A stretch of 64,000 nt of DNA from Plazaster borealis (GCA_021014325.1 CM037474.1:4530488-4594487); one strand, 5' to 3'. Positions 28,801 to 41,459 are shown, numbered from the stretch's first letter. A program made the numbers and translations. Notes: generated by a model from the sequence alone, not told the origin.

Positions 28801-29206
28801 TTAAAGGTAGGGTCTTAGATTGGTAACTACTCCAAAAACTAATGACCATAAAAACTTACTTGGTTAGAAGCACTGCAGCTATTTACACGTATAAACTATT
28901 TTGAGAACGGATTCCTTGGAAGTTATATAGTTTGGAAAAATTTTCACCCCCAAAACATTTGAATATATGAGAACTGATTCATGCATGAATCATTTCTCAG
29001 AATTCTGCGGCCAGAGGTGCGGTTGCGCTGTCACCTCGCTAAGCGTGGATGGATTTTTTGTTCTGGTGAAATTACAGTGACAGTTTTTTGCTGTTTTCTC
29101 AGCAAATAGACACTGTATTCAGCTGAAACTTTAACAGGTGACTTTTATTGTATCTTTCTTGATAATGTTGCCAATGAATTTAGCATTACGATGACCCTAC
29201 CTTTAA
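28801..29206. mobile_element. MITE, TTAAAGGTAGGGTC family
   Basis: It starts TTAAAGGTAGGGTCTTAGAT and ends ACGATGACCCTACCTTTAA. It lies only 408 bases from the copy at 27946 in the same orientation. Confidence 0.88.
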
Positions 29207-31010
29207 ATAAACTTATTTAATCATCATTTCTGTGAAATAAATGAGTGTACAGAAATAAAAACCTAAATGTTTTGTTATTAAAATATTTTCATAACTGAAA
29301 CATTGTGTAAATGCTGTGTAACTACAGCTTTTAAACATTCAAACAAAGAAAACATTTTAAACAAATTTTCCTCAAAAAAATGATGATTTTGTTTTGAGAC
29401 GGGTCCTTTTGCCACAACCCTATAAATAATTTATCCTTCCATTATATGATATCGACATCTGATGAATCATCCATCATATTTACATCATCTAATTTAATTT
29501 AGAATTTTTGTTAGTAGCTCACATCTGTTGTCTAAAATTACATTTCGTCGCCGGTCCCACGAAGTTTCCCATGTAATGTCAAAAATTACAACATTTTTGC
29601 ACAAACTGATTGATTTTCTCATTACTGTTAGCATTTTCAGCAAGTTTCAGTAACTAATACGTAATAGTTTTGAAATTACAATAATTAGCATGAACAAGTC
29701 AGCGCATCACTGAAGAGACTAGGCCTCTCGACCAACCACCATCCCATCAGTGTGGTGCGTGGTGCTTTTGCTGTGGTGCCCTTTGAAAAGTTCCAATACA
29801 AATTGACATTTTCCTCATAGAAGTGCCCCTCACCAGAGGAAAATTGCTGTGCCCCTTCAAGAGCAAAGTTCAAGGCCTGGGTGTAGTAAGAATGTAAGGC
29901 ACTTTGATACATTGTTAAACACCTAATAATTCTGCTTATTACTTATTGGCTTTTGTTTTTGTTTTATTAATTTTTGTATTCATTATAAAAAACAGGTATC
30001 ACCAGGGCTCGAATTTTGCGTAAAATTCCACAAGACTGCAGGGCTTGTTGCTAAAAATGTTTACTGGACCAGAATTTACTTTTACAAGACCAGAATCTTC
30101 ATAAGAAAGAGCTTTCTACATGAGTTTAACATGTACATTTTTTTATTTGAACAAGCACTAAGAGAAGATTATCTCATTTGTGTTATGGATTAGTATATTT
30201 TGATACTCAACGGAATTGTATTACCACACTCAAAGTCAACATTTGAACATCATTTCTTTCTGTTAAAAATATATTACACAGTGATGTATTATTATTCAAT
30301 TGAAAAGCACAAGACTGCCGAACTAATATCACTGGCCTCGGGCCTGCGGTCCAGTGTCAAATTCGAGCCTGTATCATTCATAATAATATTTACTGTTATT
30401 ATTATAATTCAATTTTTTTATCAGAAGCCAGTGAATCTGCAGAAAGTTTCATACTTGTGATTAATTAAAAATCATCTACCGATCTACCGTCTGCTTCAAA
30501 CCAAAAAAATAAACCGATTCAAGAATGTCCTTGAAGTGAACATATGGAAGCAATCTCAGGTACTTTAAATCATGGATGGAATTTGTTCTCTGTATTCCTA
30601 TAAAAAATTAGCACAATATTGATTGGTTCATTACATTATGCATGTGTGCACAAACAGCACAGTACACAGGTACCGCAACGTGGCATTGGTTGGTACTTGC
30701 ACCTCAAAAACACAAATAATAATTTGCACTTGTTTTGTAAACACCAGCTTCTTCACTGTTTTAATTACAATAAGCAAGTCATTCTTATTCAAGCGGTTAA
30801 TTTAAAATCATTGTATTGAAAGAGTTTTTAATTTAGAAGAGACCACAACAAAACAAAACAAAGGCGGTGGGTAGGAAATTAAAAGTTCAGGGAATTACAT
30901 GAAATCTGGACAGCTTCACATGTAATAATTTGATTGCGTAGAGCTACTTGTCAGTGGCAAATAGATTATTTTCGTGGGCTTGAGCTCGTTCTCTGACATA
31001 AGCTACGTTA
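29207..31010. other. AT-rich DNA with two inverted-repeat elements
   Basis: It contains 29710-29890, related to the AGGCCTGGAATT family, and 30005-30370, an element with ends GGGCTCGAATTTTGCG and CAAATTCGAGCC. A related copy of the latter is at 32558-32920 (shared attccacaagac-gcagggct, ggcctgcg). No gene seen. Confidence 0.6.
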
Positions 31011-31179
31011 AAGGCCTGGAATTACAAGGAGGCCACAGAGGCTATGGCCTCTGTTGCCCCTGGTCTTGGCCTTGGTGCCCCTTTAAAAGTTTCCCATAGA
31101 CTTTAAGATTTTCCAATGGAAGTGCCCTTTGCGAAATGAAAATGCCTTGCCCTCTCAAAGATGAAATTCCAGGCCTGAC
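31011..31179. mobile_element. Short inverted-repeat element, AGGCCTGGAATT family
   Basis: It opens AAGGCCTGGAATTACAAGGA and closes GAAATTCCAGGCCTGA. The interior has ggcctctgttgcccctggtc, cttggtgcccctt and aatggaagtgccctt. Relatives lie at 25397-25500, 29710-29890, 35745-35925 and 38826-39018. Confidence 0.75.
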
Positions 31180-32055
31180 ATTAAACCAAAGTACATGTAT
31201 TGAAGAAAAAGAATCTTGCACATGTAAAACTCAATCTGGTTTGGACCAACTTGGTCCTGGAAATTTGAATATGTGCGAGACTTGCACAGTTCGTTCCCCC
31301 AAAATTAAATACAACTACAACATTTTAAGATAATAATTTGGTACACTACATGTTTCAATTGAAGTGTGAATCAATCTAAGGTTAGTCAACACAATCAAAG
31401 ATACATTTTCCTCCAATGGATGAAAGGAAAAAACAAGGATTTTTTTAAGTCAATAATTAGAAACACATTTCTTATTAAACTCCTACATGTATGATGATTC
31501 CCTCATGACCGAAAAAACCCCCAACCCCAAAACATAATGAGCTTTTTGGCTGCTTGGTTTATCTCGTCGGAAATTTAATCTGTTTCTTGTGGAATGCCGT
31601 ACGACCACCATCGTTAGTTTTTGACCTGATGGGTCAGCTGTTGATTGAACGCACCGTTGAACCACACAGCATGAGGAAGGAACCGTTGACGGCTTCAGAA
31701 ATTGCATTTAGAAACATATTGAGACTGCTGGGAAAGATGGCCGTGATTAATCTAGGCAGGGCTTACCCTTAACACTAGCCCCGCATATATTGTCTAGTAA
31801 AAACTGCTATGGGTTACAAGTAATAAACACCACCTCTCAAACCAAATAAAAGTATCCACAGCACTAGAAAAGTAGATCAAAGAGCATGATTTCTTTATAT
31901 CTGAAGAAAATAACAGCTATTTTTTTAAAATCCAGACAGACCAAAAATATTCTGGATTCACATAAAAATCAGAATTATTCATCCCAGCAGTTTACAAGCA
32001 AACATGTTCCTGTGATAGGATGGATACAATAAATATAATTTGATATTCGATGATG
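31180..32055. other. No gene seen
   Basis: Unstructured AT-rich sequence. The short ORFs on both strands overlap each other and have no recognisable domain. Confidence 0.5.
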
Positions 32056-32059
32056 ATCA

Positions 32060-32334
32060 TGGGCGGTCGGGTTGGCGTAGTGGTATCTTTCCTCGCCTTC
32101 CACCTCTAGGACCCTGGTTCGAATCCCGCCGGGGCACTATGTGGATTGGGTTTTCAGTCCCTACCTGACTGCGTGGGTTTTCCCTGGAATAATTTTCTGG
32201 GGTTTTCCTCCCACAACTAAAACTGAAACTTCCTTCTTTGTCTTCTCTCCATGGAGTTCTTGGATATAGTACAGGGATTAAGTTTGCTTTTCTGAGAGTC
32301 CTTGGCTTCACAACCAAAATAAATGAAATGAAAT
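32060..32334 (+). mobile_element. tRNA-derived SINE, third family, with (AAATG)n tail
   Basis: The head GGTCGGGTTGGCGTAGTGGT (box A-like) and GGTTCGAATCC (box B) are followed by gttttcagtccctacctgac, and the element ends AAATGAAATGAAATGAAATG. A diverged body fragment without head lies at about 33910-33985. Confidence 0.85.
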
Positions 32335-32557
32335 GAAATGTTCACTGGCCAATTCTATTCTAAGCCTAACTCTTGACCTTCTTTCAGCTCCTACGCTCCT
32401 TGAAAGCCAAAGCTGGTGAAGGGCAAACGGTGCCTTCTTAATTAAGCGTCCGTCCTTGTTTAGATTGACCTCATCATTTATGCACCAACAGATGTTGTTC
32501 CCGACAAATACCAATGCTGTACCTTATATTGATTCAAAGACAGTGAGCATATTGACA

Positions 32558-32920
32558 AGGCTCGACTTTGGGGTAAATATTCCACAAGACCGCAGGGCTT
32601 TGTATCGGACAAGAATTTATTTTACAAGACCAGAATCTAAATGAGAAAGATCTTTCTACAAAGTTTACCATGTAAACTGTTTTCATATGAACAAGCACGA
32701 ACAGAAGATTTATCTCATTTGCTTTACGGGCAAGTATACATGTATGTACATGTACGTTGATACTCAAAAAGAATTAGAAGATTTTATCAGACTCAAACTC
32801 AAAGTCAACATTTGAACAAGGACACAAGAAAGCTGGACTTGTTCGGTCCTGAGTTTACTGGCCCGATGCTAACATCACTGGCCTCAGGCCTGCGTTCTGT
32901 GTAAACTTGATCGAGCAGTA
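32558..32920. mobile_element. Inverted-repeat element related to 30005-30370
   Basis: It shares attccacaagaccgcaggg, acaagaccagaatct, atgagaaag-tctttctaca and ggcctcaggcctgcg with the earlier copy, in the same order. Termini are eroded. Confidence 0.65.
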
Positions 32921-34165
32921 GTTATGTTAATCTCACCAGCAATGTACAATATCTTGATCAAAAGAGAGTGAGCATCAACCAAGATATATGCATTTTAAAA
33001 GTGCTTGTACATCAACTTGCATAATACACAAACTTCTAAAAAAAAATCAGCATTTCAGGCGGAAAAAAAGTATTTTTTTCATTGTACATTATAACATACG
33101 TTTATGTAATTGGCAATAGACTGTGCAAGTCTCGCGCGTATCGGAACGAGAAAACACGTCAAACGAAGAACATTTTTTTCTCTGAAATCAAATCTTTGTT
33201 TTAAATTATATTTAATGATAAAATCTGAGCAACAAAAATACTCATTACATGTTTATAAAAATCAGTTTTAGTTTTTATAATAAATACACAAATAATGTGT
33301 TAATTATTATTGAAGCAAAATTAAAACTCTCGGACAAGGATACTTATTTGATCTTAACTTTCCAGAAACCACTTACGTGGATTCACAATGGTCACACGGG
33401 CGTAAAATTAACTTTTGACGCAGTTTATAGAGGTTGCTGATGCCTCAACAACCATAGACTGCTATGAAAAGGCTTCACGTTGCAATTGCAGTATCTGGCG
33501 ATTATCATCGCGCATCCAAAACAAGCATTGACATAAGTTTTGTGATCGGAGGTGGGCACAAAATTCTTAATTTTTTGCAGCAACCGGAAGCTCAGTTCAA
33601 GTTTAATTCTCGGGTTTTCTTCGTTATATTGTTGAATTAATTTTACATTCAAATGTTTTATCACTAAGTATTACATTCCCAACAACATATATATTTGTCA
33701 TGGTCATAAACCATGTTTAAATAAAATAATTGACAAAACAAAATCTTGCCCACGTAAATCTCCATATTATGGTTGGGACCACAATGGTCCCAGAAGTTCA
33801 AATATGCGTGAGACTTGCACAGTCTATAGACCACATTGACCATTTACAAGTTCCTACTTAACACCCACCAATTAAAAAAATTAGGTTGGTTCTTTTTCTG
33901 CCTTTCACCTATGTTTATGTGGACCCAATAATTGGGTTTTCAGTCCCTACCTATGTACATGGGTTTTTAGGAATCCCTTTTTTATCACTGAATTGTTAGT
34001 TGTTAATTTTTAACTAATTGTCATTTGTTTTGACTGCTTTTATATGTAAATTTCACAATTACTTGTGGATTGTATAATGCACAGCGCTTTGTGATGTCCA
34101 TGTGATATGGAAACCCACAGTTACAGGCAACCCCGAACAAAGATGACAAAATAGGGGAACTGCTA
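32921..34165. other. AT-rich DNA, no gene seen
   Basis: It contains a fragment of the third SINE family (about 33910-33985). The sequence gcgtgagacttgcacagtct (33803) also occurs as a near copy at 31273 and, inverted, near 33120. No coding region supported. Confidence 0.5.
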
Positions 34166-34170
34166 ACATT

Positions 34171-34305
34171 AAGGCTAGATAGGGCACCGGCTCGTTAATT
34201 TAAAGGTCGCAACTTCAAATCTTGCTCTAATTGTCTTTGTTCAACCCCAAATTATTTAAAATTTACCCAGTCAGTTTCCCTTGTGGTTTATTACTTGATA
34301 TCATT
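34171..34305 (+). mobile_element. SINE, second tRNA-headed family, decayed
   Basis: Diverged ggctagatagggcaccggct and gtcgcaacttcaaatc stand for the head, and tctttgttcaaccccaaatt, cagtcagtttcccttgtggt and ttattacttgata give a well kept tail. Same family as 7985 but on the + strand. Confidence 0.75.
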
Positions 34306-34900
34306 AATAAACTGAATTGTATGGCATGCTCCTTTCGACTCAACAGAAGTGTTTCGTGACTGCAACGTAGAACATGTATCTCATGTCAGCATCAAGTTCA
34401 GACAATACTCTGTTCTTTAAATCTATGGTTACAGGCAGAGTTTGCACAAACAATACGGTGTAATCAAAGCCCACAAAGCACCCACATTCCAACGTTAGTT
34501 ATTTTAGCCTGCACCCATGGCCATGAGAAATTCTTATCATCTGAACATTAAACCAGATAAAAAAAAATATTGCAGTGTAGTGCATTATTTGCTCAAGACA
34601 CGTTCAGCTGTTCCCCTTTGGGCTGGGGCTGTGCACACTACACCGTACTGAAAAATAGTGACAGGTCATGTAGTTGAATTCATCAAATTCCTTGCATAAT
34701 ACATCAGTGATGTGATGCACTCAACTGCGTGATCAAAATTCCCTAAGATTTCATAAAATGATAACCATAGTATAGTAAGGGTTCACAAATACAATAAAAT
34801 ATTATGTCAACGGTGGAAAATTTGGAAATACAAAAACAAATTTGCACAAGACATATTTCCAATACTTAACACATTTTACCTGTATATTCTGTACAAACTA

Positions 34901-35068
34901 CAGGCATGATATTTGGCCCTTGGAAAAAAGTAGGAATATTTTATCAAGTACAGGGGCTGACCTACAAAATAGACTTAATTTTCAGGCTATTTAATCACAA
35001 TTTTTCTGATTTTTCCCAAGGGCAAATGAATTGAAAATCAGACTAAAGTAGGAAGAATATCATGCCTG
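34901..35068. mobile_element. Short inverted-repeat element, CAGGCATGATAT family
   Basis: It starts CAGGCATGATATTTGGCCCT and ends AGGAAGAATATCATGCCTG, a close relative of 9311-9486. Confidence 0.8.
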
Positions 35069-36019
35069 AAACTACAAGCAAAAACTATCAGTAAAATATA
35101 TTTTGTATGATATAGTTAGTTACAGACATTAACAAAACACTGTGTGAACATTTCACCCAAATTCACCTGGAAGTACGTGTGTCACATAGAAAAGATGAAC
35201 ATAAATATTTGTCCCAAATCCTAGAAAGTTCACTACAAAAATTCAACAACCTTGAGAGACTTTGACTGTATCAGAGGTCCCATTGGGAAATGCATGTAAA
35301 TTGTAATACATGCGCTGGCACAATGTTTATAAAATTATGTAGCGTACAGTACATTGTATCGTTTGATTGCTACACACGTGGGGGCGTGTCACTGTTACCT
35401 ACATACATTATATGTGCATCAAAATCAGTTCAACATCCCCCTCCCCTCCCCACTTCCTGGGAAAACTACAAAAATTGTCCACATCCCTAAAATGTCATGA
35501 AGAAAATAACAAAATTAAAAGTGCTGTAAAACCTCAACCGCGAGTTCACTGTTGGTGTTGCGCTACATTGTACATTGATACTGTATGCACAACTGTACAG
35601 GCCTAATACGGCAAATTAGAAACTACCCAAATGCCCTTTGCAATTGCCTTGGTGCCGTTTGATACATAGTGCCAGAACAAATTTCGCCCTCATAGAGGTG
35701 CCGTTTCCTAAACCTGCCTTGCCCTTAAGAACTTATAAAATCAAAGCCAGGCCTGATGCTTCACGTAGGCAATGGAGGCAACAGTGCCTCTGGTCATTGC
35801 CTTGGTGCCCCTTGAAGCGTTCCAACAGTAATTTACAATTTCCTCATCATAGAGGTGCCCTTTACAAAGAAGGAAACGCCTTGGTGCCCTTGCGCTTTCA
35901 AGAAGGAAGCATCAGGCCTGCAAACCTGCGATGTACAAGTCTACAAAACATGTACAGTTAAATAAACAGATTGATCGAGTCCCACAACATTGATCTCAAC
36001 ATCTCACATATCACGCTAC

Positions 36020-36128
36020 CTGTTTTACTCGGTGGTTTATAGACAGCCGGCTTAGTCTTTCCTAACTCTCTCTTCTCAATGGCCTCAAGAAGCATAGTCC
36101 TGTGCATGGAATGCACCGGTGAAAACAT
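36020..36128 (-). CDS. Candidate 5' coding exon, possibly alternative first exon of MSRB
   Basis: On the - strand an ATG at 36128-36126 opens MFSPVHSMHRTMLLEAIEKR, then ELGKTKPAVYKPPSKT, and the frame reaches donor gtagcg with one base left over. That is exactly the phase required by the MSRB exon at 21615-21510. The frame stays open further upstream to about 36240 (including RCLGCCIEAKEGGCVF), so the true start is unclear. No family is recognised. The link to MSRB rests on phase, strand and position across a 14-kb intron; it could be an unrelated gene or chance. Confidence 0.35.
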
Positions 36129-36139
36129 CGTCCTCGCAA

Positions 36140-37130
36140 TAAAAACACAGCCACCCTCCTTGGCCTCAATACAACATCCAAGGCATCGCTGATGAGATGG
36201 GTTTAAAGAGTCTGTGCTGTAGTCAATATGGCCTTGTCTTTAGGTCTTATTATTGAATTCATTGAAGTAAAGATGTATTATCTAGCAGGGTGATTCCACT
36301 GCAAGAATGGTATCAACAATCCACAACCATAAGAACAACTGTCAGTATCAAGAGATGTTACAGTGTATATCCACAACCAGTGCGTCTAACAGTCTGTGAA
36401 AGTCTATACTCTGCACACGACACCAGCCCACTCAGTCACTACATACTATCTGTGTCAGCCAGACATGAACTACACGAGTCAGATGTGCATTGGAGGGGAA
36501 GGGAATTATTATAAATACACGTAGATGGCGAGTCACGAATGCTATTCATGGTAATATTGACAGCCTAGTCCATTGTTACCGATTGAACAGTTCTTCATAT
36601 TAGATTTTTTCAATATTATTTTGCTGTGTCACAAAGATCGGAAAGGTGACTATGATAACACGCCTAACAACAGAAAATAAATATGCTACCCGATTAAATT
36701 TTGTTGATTATTCCACTTGTTGAGATTTCAAAATAAACATACATGTAGATTTACACTTACACAAAAAACAAATGTATATATTTCTTTCACAAAAGATCTA
36801 TTTTACTGTTTTGCTCTATTACTCAATTTAGAATTATGATTTGTGGGGGTACTTAAGTTTGTTTTAAAAAGTCTCTTTAAATGTGAACCCCCAAAACCCA
36901 CACCCCCGTCTATAAAATGAACTGTTCAATTTACTAACATGCATGCTTTGAAGGTACGGTCACACACTGATACAGAAAAATGTTCAGTTGATAAAGATGG
37001 GTCAGGGTCTGGCATATTATTTAATAAATCCAATTTGTAAAGAGGGCGTATTATCAATTATGCTATGCTGCCATGGTTATAATGGTATTGAGTATACAAC
37101 AAAGTTATAATGGATGTACAGTGTAGTTGC
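36140..37130. other. No further gene seen
   Basis: AT-rich sequence upstream of the candidate exon. The ORF at 36290-36514 shows no recognisable domain. No TATA or initiator could be assigned with confidence. Confidence 0.4.
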
Positions 37131-37131
37131 A

Positions 37132-37895
37132 GTGGTTCTCCCCATGCACAAGCTAGCTTTTGGGCCGATACCCGCGATTTGCATGCCAATACGAGCACAT
37201 TTCGGCTGATAGGCAAAACATATATATTTATTTTATGATTTCACAAAAAACATTTTTTTTTAAAGTAGGCCTATATACATGTATATACATTTTTTTTTCA
37301 ATTTCACAAAAAACCTTAAAAAGAAAATCTTCCATACAAAACCTATAGAATGCTCCAGATTGCACAGTAGGGCTTTTAAAACCAAGATAAACACCAAGGT
37401 AGAAAACATTCCGAAGACCTTGTTTCAATTGTGGCGTGTCGTGGCCGAGTGGTTAAGAGCACCGGACTCAAGCTCTGGTGTTTCTGATCAGCAGAGTGTG
37501 GGTTCGAGTCCCAGTCATGACACTTGTATCCTTGAGCAAGATACTTTACCATGGTTGCTTTGTCCTTCGGATGGGACATTAAGCCGTAGGTCCCGTGTAC
37601 TAGGATTGGTAGTGCACGTAAAAGAACCCAGAACACTTATCGTGGAAGAGTAGGGGTTTAACCCCGGTGTTTCTGGTTCACATTGCAAGCACCCTTGTTT
37701 GCAGGTTTCCTCAGGCTTGCGAGCTACAGTGATTAAGTTCACTTGTGAGGCATCCTTGGTTTCATTACCAGAAATATATAACAATAATAATAATAATAAT
37801 AATAATAATAATTCAGCGCGCTTCGGCCAAACAAACTTCCCAAATTTGGGTCCAGAATGCCCCATAGTTTTGAAAAAAAACTTGGGAGAACCCTG
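37132..37895. mobile_element. AGGGTTCTCC-family MITE interrupted by a SINE
   Basis: Left part 37132-37430 (ggttctccccatgcacaag to gaagaccttgtttcaatt) and right part 37812-37895 (cagcgcgcttcggcc to ggagaaccctg) are contiguous in the copy at 38067-38305. The intervening 37431-37811 is a complete SINE, so this is a nested insertion. Confidence 0.88.
37431..37813 (+). mobile_element. tRNA-derived SINE (Leu/Ser-type head), nested
   Basis: It begins GTGGCGTGTCGTGGCCGAGT, passes GGGTTCGAGTCCCAGTCATG and ends in a pure (AAT)n tail at about 37782-37812. It interrupts a MITE after TTTCAATT; AATT is repeated at the far side and may be the target duplication, though the AAT tail makes that ambiguous. 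Confidence 0.9.
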
Positions 37896-38066
37896 TGTAG
37901 TTGCATTGTAGCACTACAGATATTTATCATGCACAAATAAAGAAAACATTTTCAAGTTTAAAGTAGGCCTGGGTACAAAGCAGAGCTGCCAACATTTGCA
38001 TCTTGCAATCAGGGAGATTTTGAACAACAATCAGGGAGATATTTAGAATTACATTCAACATATTAG

Positions 38067-38305
38067 CAGGGTTCTCCCCTGCACAAGCTAGCAAATCAGG
38101 CCGATAGTTAAAAAACCCCACCAAAAAACAAAACATTGAAGTAGAACGCTCCAAATTGCACAGGGCTTAGGGCTTTGAAAACCAAGAAAAACACAAAGTA
38201 GAAAACATTCTGAAGACCTTGTTTCAATTCAGCGAGCTTCAGCCAAACAACCCAAACAGCCCAGAATGCCCCACAGTTTTGAAAAAAAACCTGGGGAGAA
38301 CCCTG
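38067..38305. mobile_element. MITE, AGGGTTCTCC family, intact copy
   Basis: It begins CAGGGTTCTCCCCTGCACAA and ends CTGGGGAGAACCCTG, inverted termini of about 12 bases. Uninterrupted, so it serves as reference for the nested copy at 37132. Confidence 0.88.
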
Positions 38306-38825
38306 TAGTAGGTACAATGTTTCCATTATCAGGGAGATTTTCAAATTTTGAAAGATTGGTTTATTTTCAGGGAACTTTCTGCAGAATCTGGAAGAGTTGG
38401 CAGCTCTGTGAATTTGGAAGCTCTGACTATTTAAGCCGGTGTCAAAATGTTACCAAACCAACTGACTGAAATACATCGAGTTCCAAAGTGGCTTTGGATG
38501 ACCTTTTAATGTGTAAACACAGATTCAACTGATTGATTGGTCAGAACAATTTGAAAAACAAACAACAACAACAACGTTGGTACTGCCATGAGAATTATAC
38601 AAAATCTCTAGAACTTAGACCTGGACTATTACTGGAAAAGCAATTCTTAGGTTTAAGAATAACAACACCATAGAATAATGAAACAGTTTTCTTGAAAAAA
38701 TTGAAACTTTTTCATTTAACAGTTTGATGATTACAGTCCGTGTATAAAAAACTTATTAATGGCTGACAAGTTTCTAAAGACCGTGATTTGTATCAATGTA
38801 ATATCAAACAGGCAATCAGTTTTTG

Positions 38826-39018
38826 TACCAGGCCGGGAATTTCATCTTTGAGAGGGCAAAGCCATTTTCATTTTTGCAAAGGGTATTTCAGTTGGAATTA
38901 CATAATATATAGGGAACTTTTGAAGGGGCAGTGGGGCACCAAGGCAAAGACCAGGGGCGACCAGGGGCGACCAGGGGCGACCAGAGGCCATGGCCTCCAT
39001 GTACAGTTCCAGGCCTGT
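38826..39018. mobile_element. AGGCCTGGAATT-family element with GGCGACCAG triplication
   Basis: It opens ACCAGGCCGGGAATTTCATC and closes AGTTCCAGGCCTG. Inside, a 10-base unit AGGGGCGACC is repeated three times near 38951. Confidence 0.72.
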
Positions 39019-39273
39019 TGTACATTGATTTATTAATTAATGCAAATTATCAAAACTAGACTTCCCCTTTTATGAACATTTCATTTTTCTTTTTAAGTGG
39101 TACTAACCAAGCATGAAGCCATATACTGCTTCCATTAAAATGGACCAAGTATCAACAAAAAATTATTGATCCAATTGACAATGTCCGAGAAGACAGAGAT
39201 CAAGTGTTTAAAAACATGTGTTTTTACAACCCACTCAAATCCCCATCCACAAACATCCATTTTTATATCATTT

Positions 39274-39616
39274 CAGGGTTCTCCCCATGCACAAGCTAGT
39301 GTATCAGGAAGATTTGCGCGAATTGCAAGCCAACAGCACCAATTTTGGCCAATACGCCCCCAAAAAACAAAAAACAAAACCCAAAACCACCCCAAAAACA
39401 CCTTATTTAAAAAAAATATATAAAAATCCCACAAAAATCAACAAGAGAAAACCATAGAATGCTCCATATTGCACAGTAGGGCTTATAAAACCAAGAAAAA
39501 CACCAAGTAGAAAACATTCCAAAGACCTTGTTTCATTTCAGTGTGCTTTGGCCAAACATCCAAAAATTTGTGTCCAGAATGCCCCAAAGTTTAGAAAAAT
39601 CCTGTGTAGAACCCTG
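39274..39616. mobile_element. MITE, AGGGTTCTCC family
   Basis: It starts CAGGGTTCTCCCCATGCACA and ends near GTAGAACCCTG, with an A-rich expansion in the middle (39358-39420). Confidence 0.82.
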
Positions 39617-41330
39617 CGTTTCATTCACTCAAGGACCCCCATACTCCCACACAGATTGTAGGCGACTAATGAAAGGAAAGTTCCGCTCATCACAAACAAA
39701 CTACTAATGTAGCAGCGATAATCATAGCTCTATGGGTCACCCCCCTCAGACCACCATGGGATCAAGGTTTCGATTATCGCAATTAGTACTAATAGATTAC
39801 TTGTTACTGCAATACCAGGGCTCCTAAATCATCTGAACATTGTAGTGTAACAATTCAATTCCAATTCCTTGGGTTTTCTTATTCTATTTCTTGAGGGATT
39901 ACTTTTATGTTGTTTTCAATGGGATTTGCAATTAGGCCTAACCCATTGTGCCAAAACAGCAAAGCACTACTATTGGCAGACACTCTTTTTGGTCATGTCA
40001 GTACGATCATCGAGGCTCTTTCCTCTACAGTAGACATTGTAATGAAACAGAGATTAGAAAAGATGCCAATGTATCCAAGTTCCAACCACCACTTTATCAC
40101 TTTATTTGTCCAAAAATGCTATTTTCTCAACTTAAATAAGGATGTTTTTTTGGTATATGGGTTTTGAGGCATTGCATGGTGAGGTATCAATGTATATTAA
40201 GTTTTTGGTTTAACACCATGTAGATATCTACTTTAGCTGTGTAGTTTTGTTCTTTGAAAACTTGTCTTGCTAATTATTCTTCTGCCACAGAGTATACTTC
40301 GGAATTTGGGAGACTACTTTAGTTCTGAAAATTACTGTCCTGCTTATAAAACGAGTAGAAAAAGTAGCAGTCGGATACAGTATTTTGTTCTGAGAGAACT
40401 GTGTATCATGTTCCTTCTTTTTCCTTCCTTCCTCCATGATTTTGCCATATGACCTACACATGTACACTCGTACTTCATTATCAATATTTAAATTATGCTC
40501 AACCTATAGGCTTATCGAATTACTGAATGTATTTATACAGAGATGCACAGGCACTTTGAACTATTACAAAGTATCACAATCATGAAAAAAAATGGGCCAT
40601 TTTCTGAAAGCATTTATAGTTTATTTCTCTGTGTGCGAGAGAACCTCGGCCGTGCTATGGAATGTCCGCTTGATTGATCGCAACTAAAGTTTTTCATTTG
40701 GTGCTTGATACCTTATGTGGCATGGTGTGCCCCCGCTAGTGTCTTCATTGAGTTCTTGGAATCTTCGGAATTCTTTATAGGGCTGGGATTTTTGAGTATG
40801 GGAACAATTTTGCTTTTTTTGGGGGACACATGTCGGGCGTGGTCAAAGTTTTTACAACCATTTCCTCAACAGGATAATAAAATACGAAAAGAGAAATACA
40901 TTCCAAGATTGATACAAAATATATTAGTAAATAACAATCAGACAAAAAACTTTAGAAATTAACGTTACTACGTGTAGTTAGGTTACTGCACATTTTCCTT
41001 ACCCTGTAAGAAAGTGTAACATGATTAAAATGACTATGGAAGTGTAAATTTTGTCAGCACTGGCTTTCTTTCAGTAAACTCTGGATTGAAGCTGGGAGAT
41101 CATATAGCGCCCTCTTTGATGCATACATGAATAGCTGACATTATAAAGTGTTGATTTACCCAACACTTTGTCCACTTCCTGGTGGTAGCCGAGACGAAGT
41201 CGAAACAACCCCAATTCGCAATCGGTTTGTTACCCGATTATAATATCAGGATTATATCATTATCCAAATATTTTGTTGTATTCATCCCCCACAAAAAGAA
41301 TATTCTTCTTTTGTCATTAAAAATTTGACA
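39617..41330. other. AT-rich DNA, no gene seen
   Basis: No ORF has recognisable domain content and no clear repeat boundary is visible. 41160-41225 contains gacgaagtcgaaacaacc, a short hairpin. Confidence 0.45.
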
Positions 41331-41333
41331 TTT

Positions 41334-41459
41334 ATATATATACTCCTAGAACTAATGAGGTTCATTCCGCTATCATCTCCACGAAGAGACGACAGCGAAA
41401 CAAACCTCATAAATATAGCGGAACGGAAATCAGTCGTAGTTCTAGGAGTAATTTATATA
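41334..41459. repeat. Short foldback element with nested inverted repeats
   Basis: TATATATACTCCTAGAACTA at 41334-41353 is inverted at 41437-41459 (TAGTTCTAGGAGTA then AT-rich). Two more pairs are nested: ATGAGGTT (41354 onward) with AACCTCAT (41403-41410), and TTCCGCTAT with ATAGCGGAA. Total about 125 bases. Confidence 0.82.

Noticed and set aside
37441..37520. tRNA-Leu/Ser-like sequence
   Set aside because: Box A and box B are good, but at least five similar copies with a common body and AAT tail show a SINE family.
39948..40167. Overlapping 86- and 63-codon ORFs
   Set aside because: Two frames of the same AT-rich stretch, with no domain and no splice structure.
41185..41206. Second hammerhead-like core (gagacgaagtcgaaac)
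   Set aside because: Only a 3-bp stem, the CTGANGA core reads GAGACGA, and no supporting copies.
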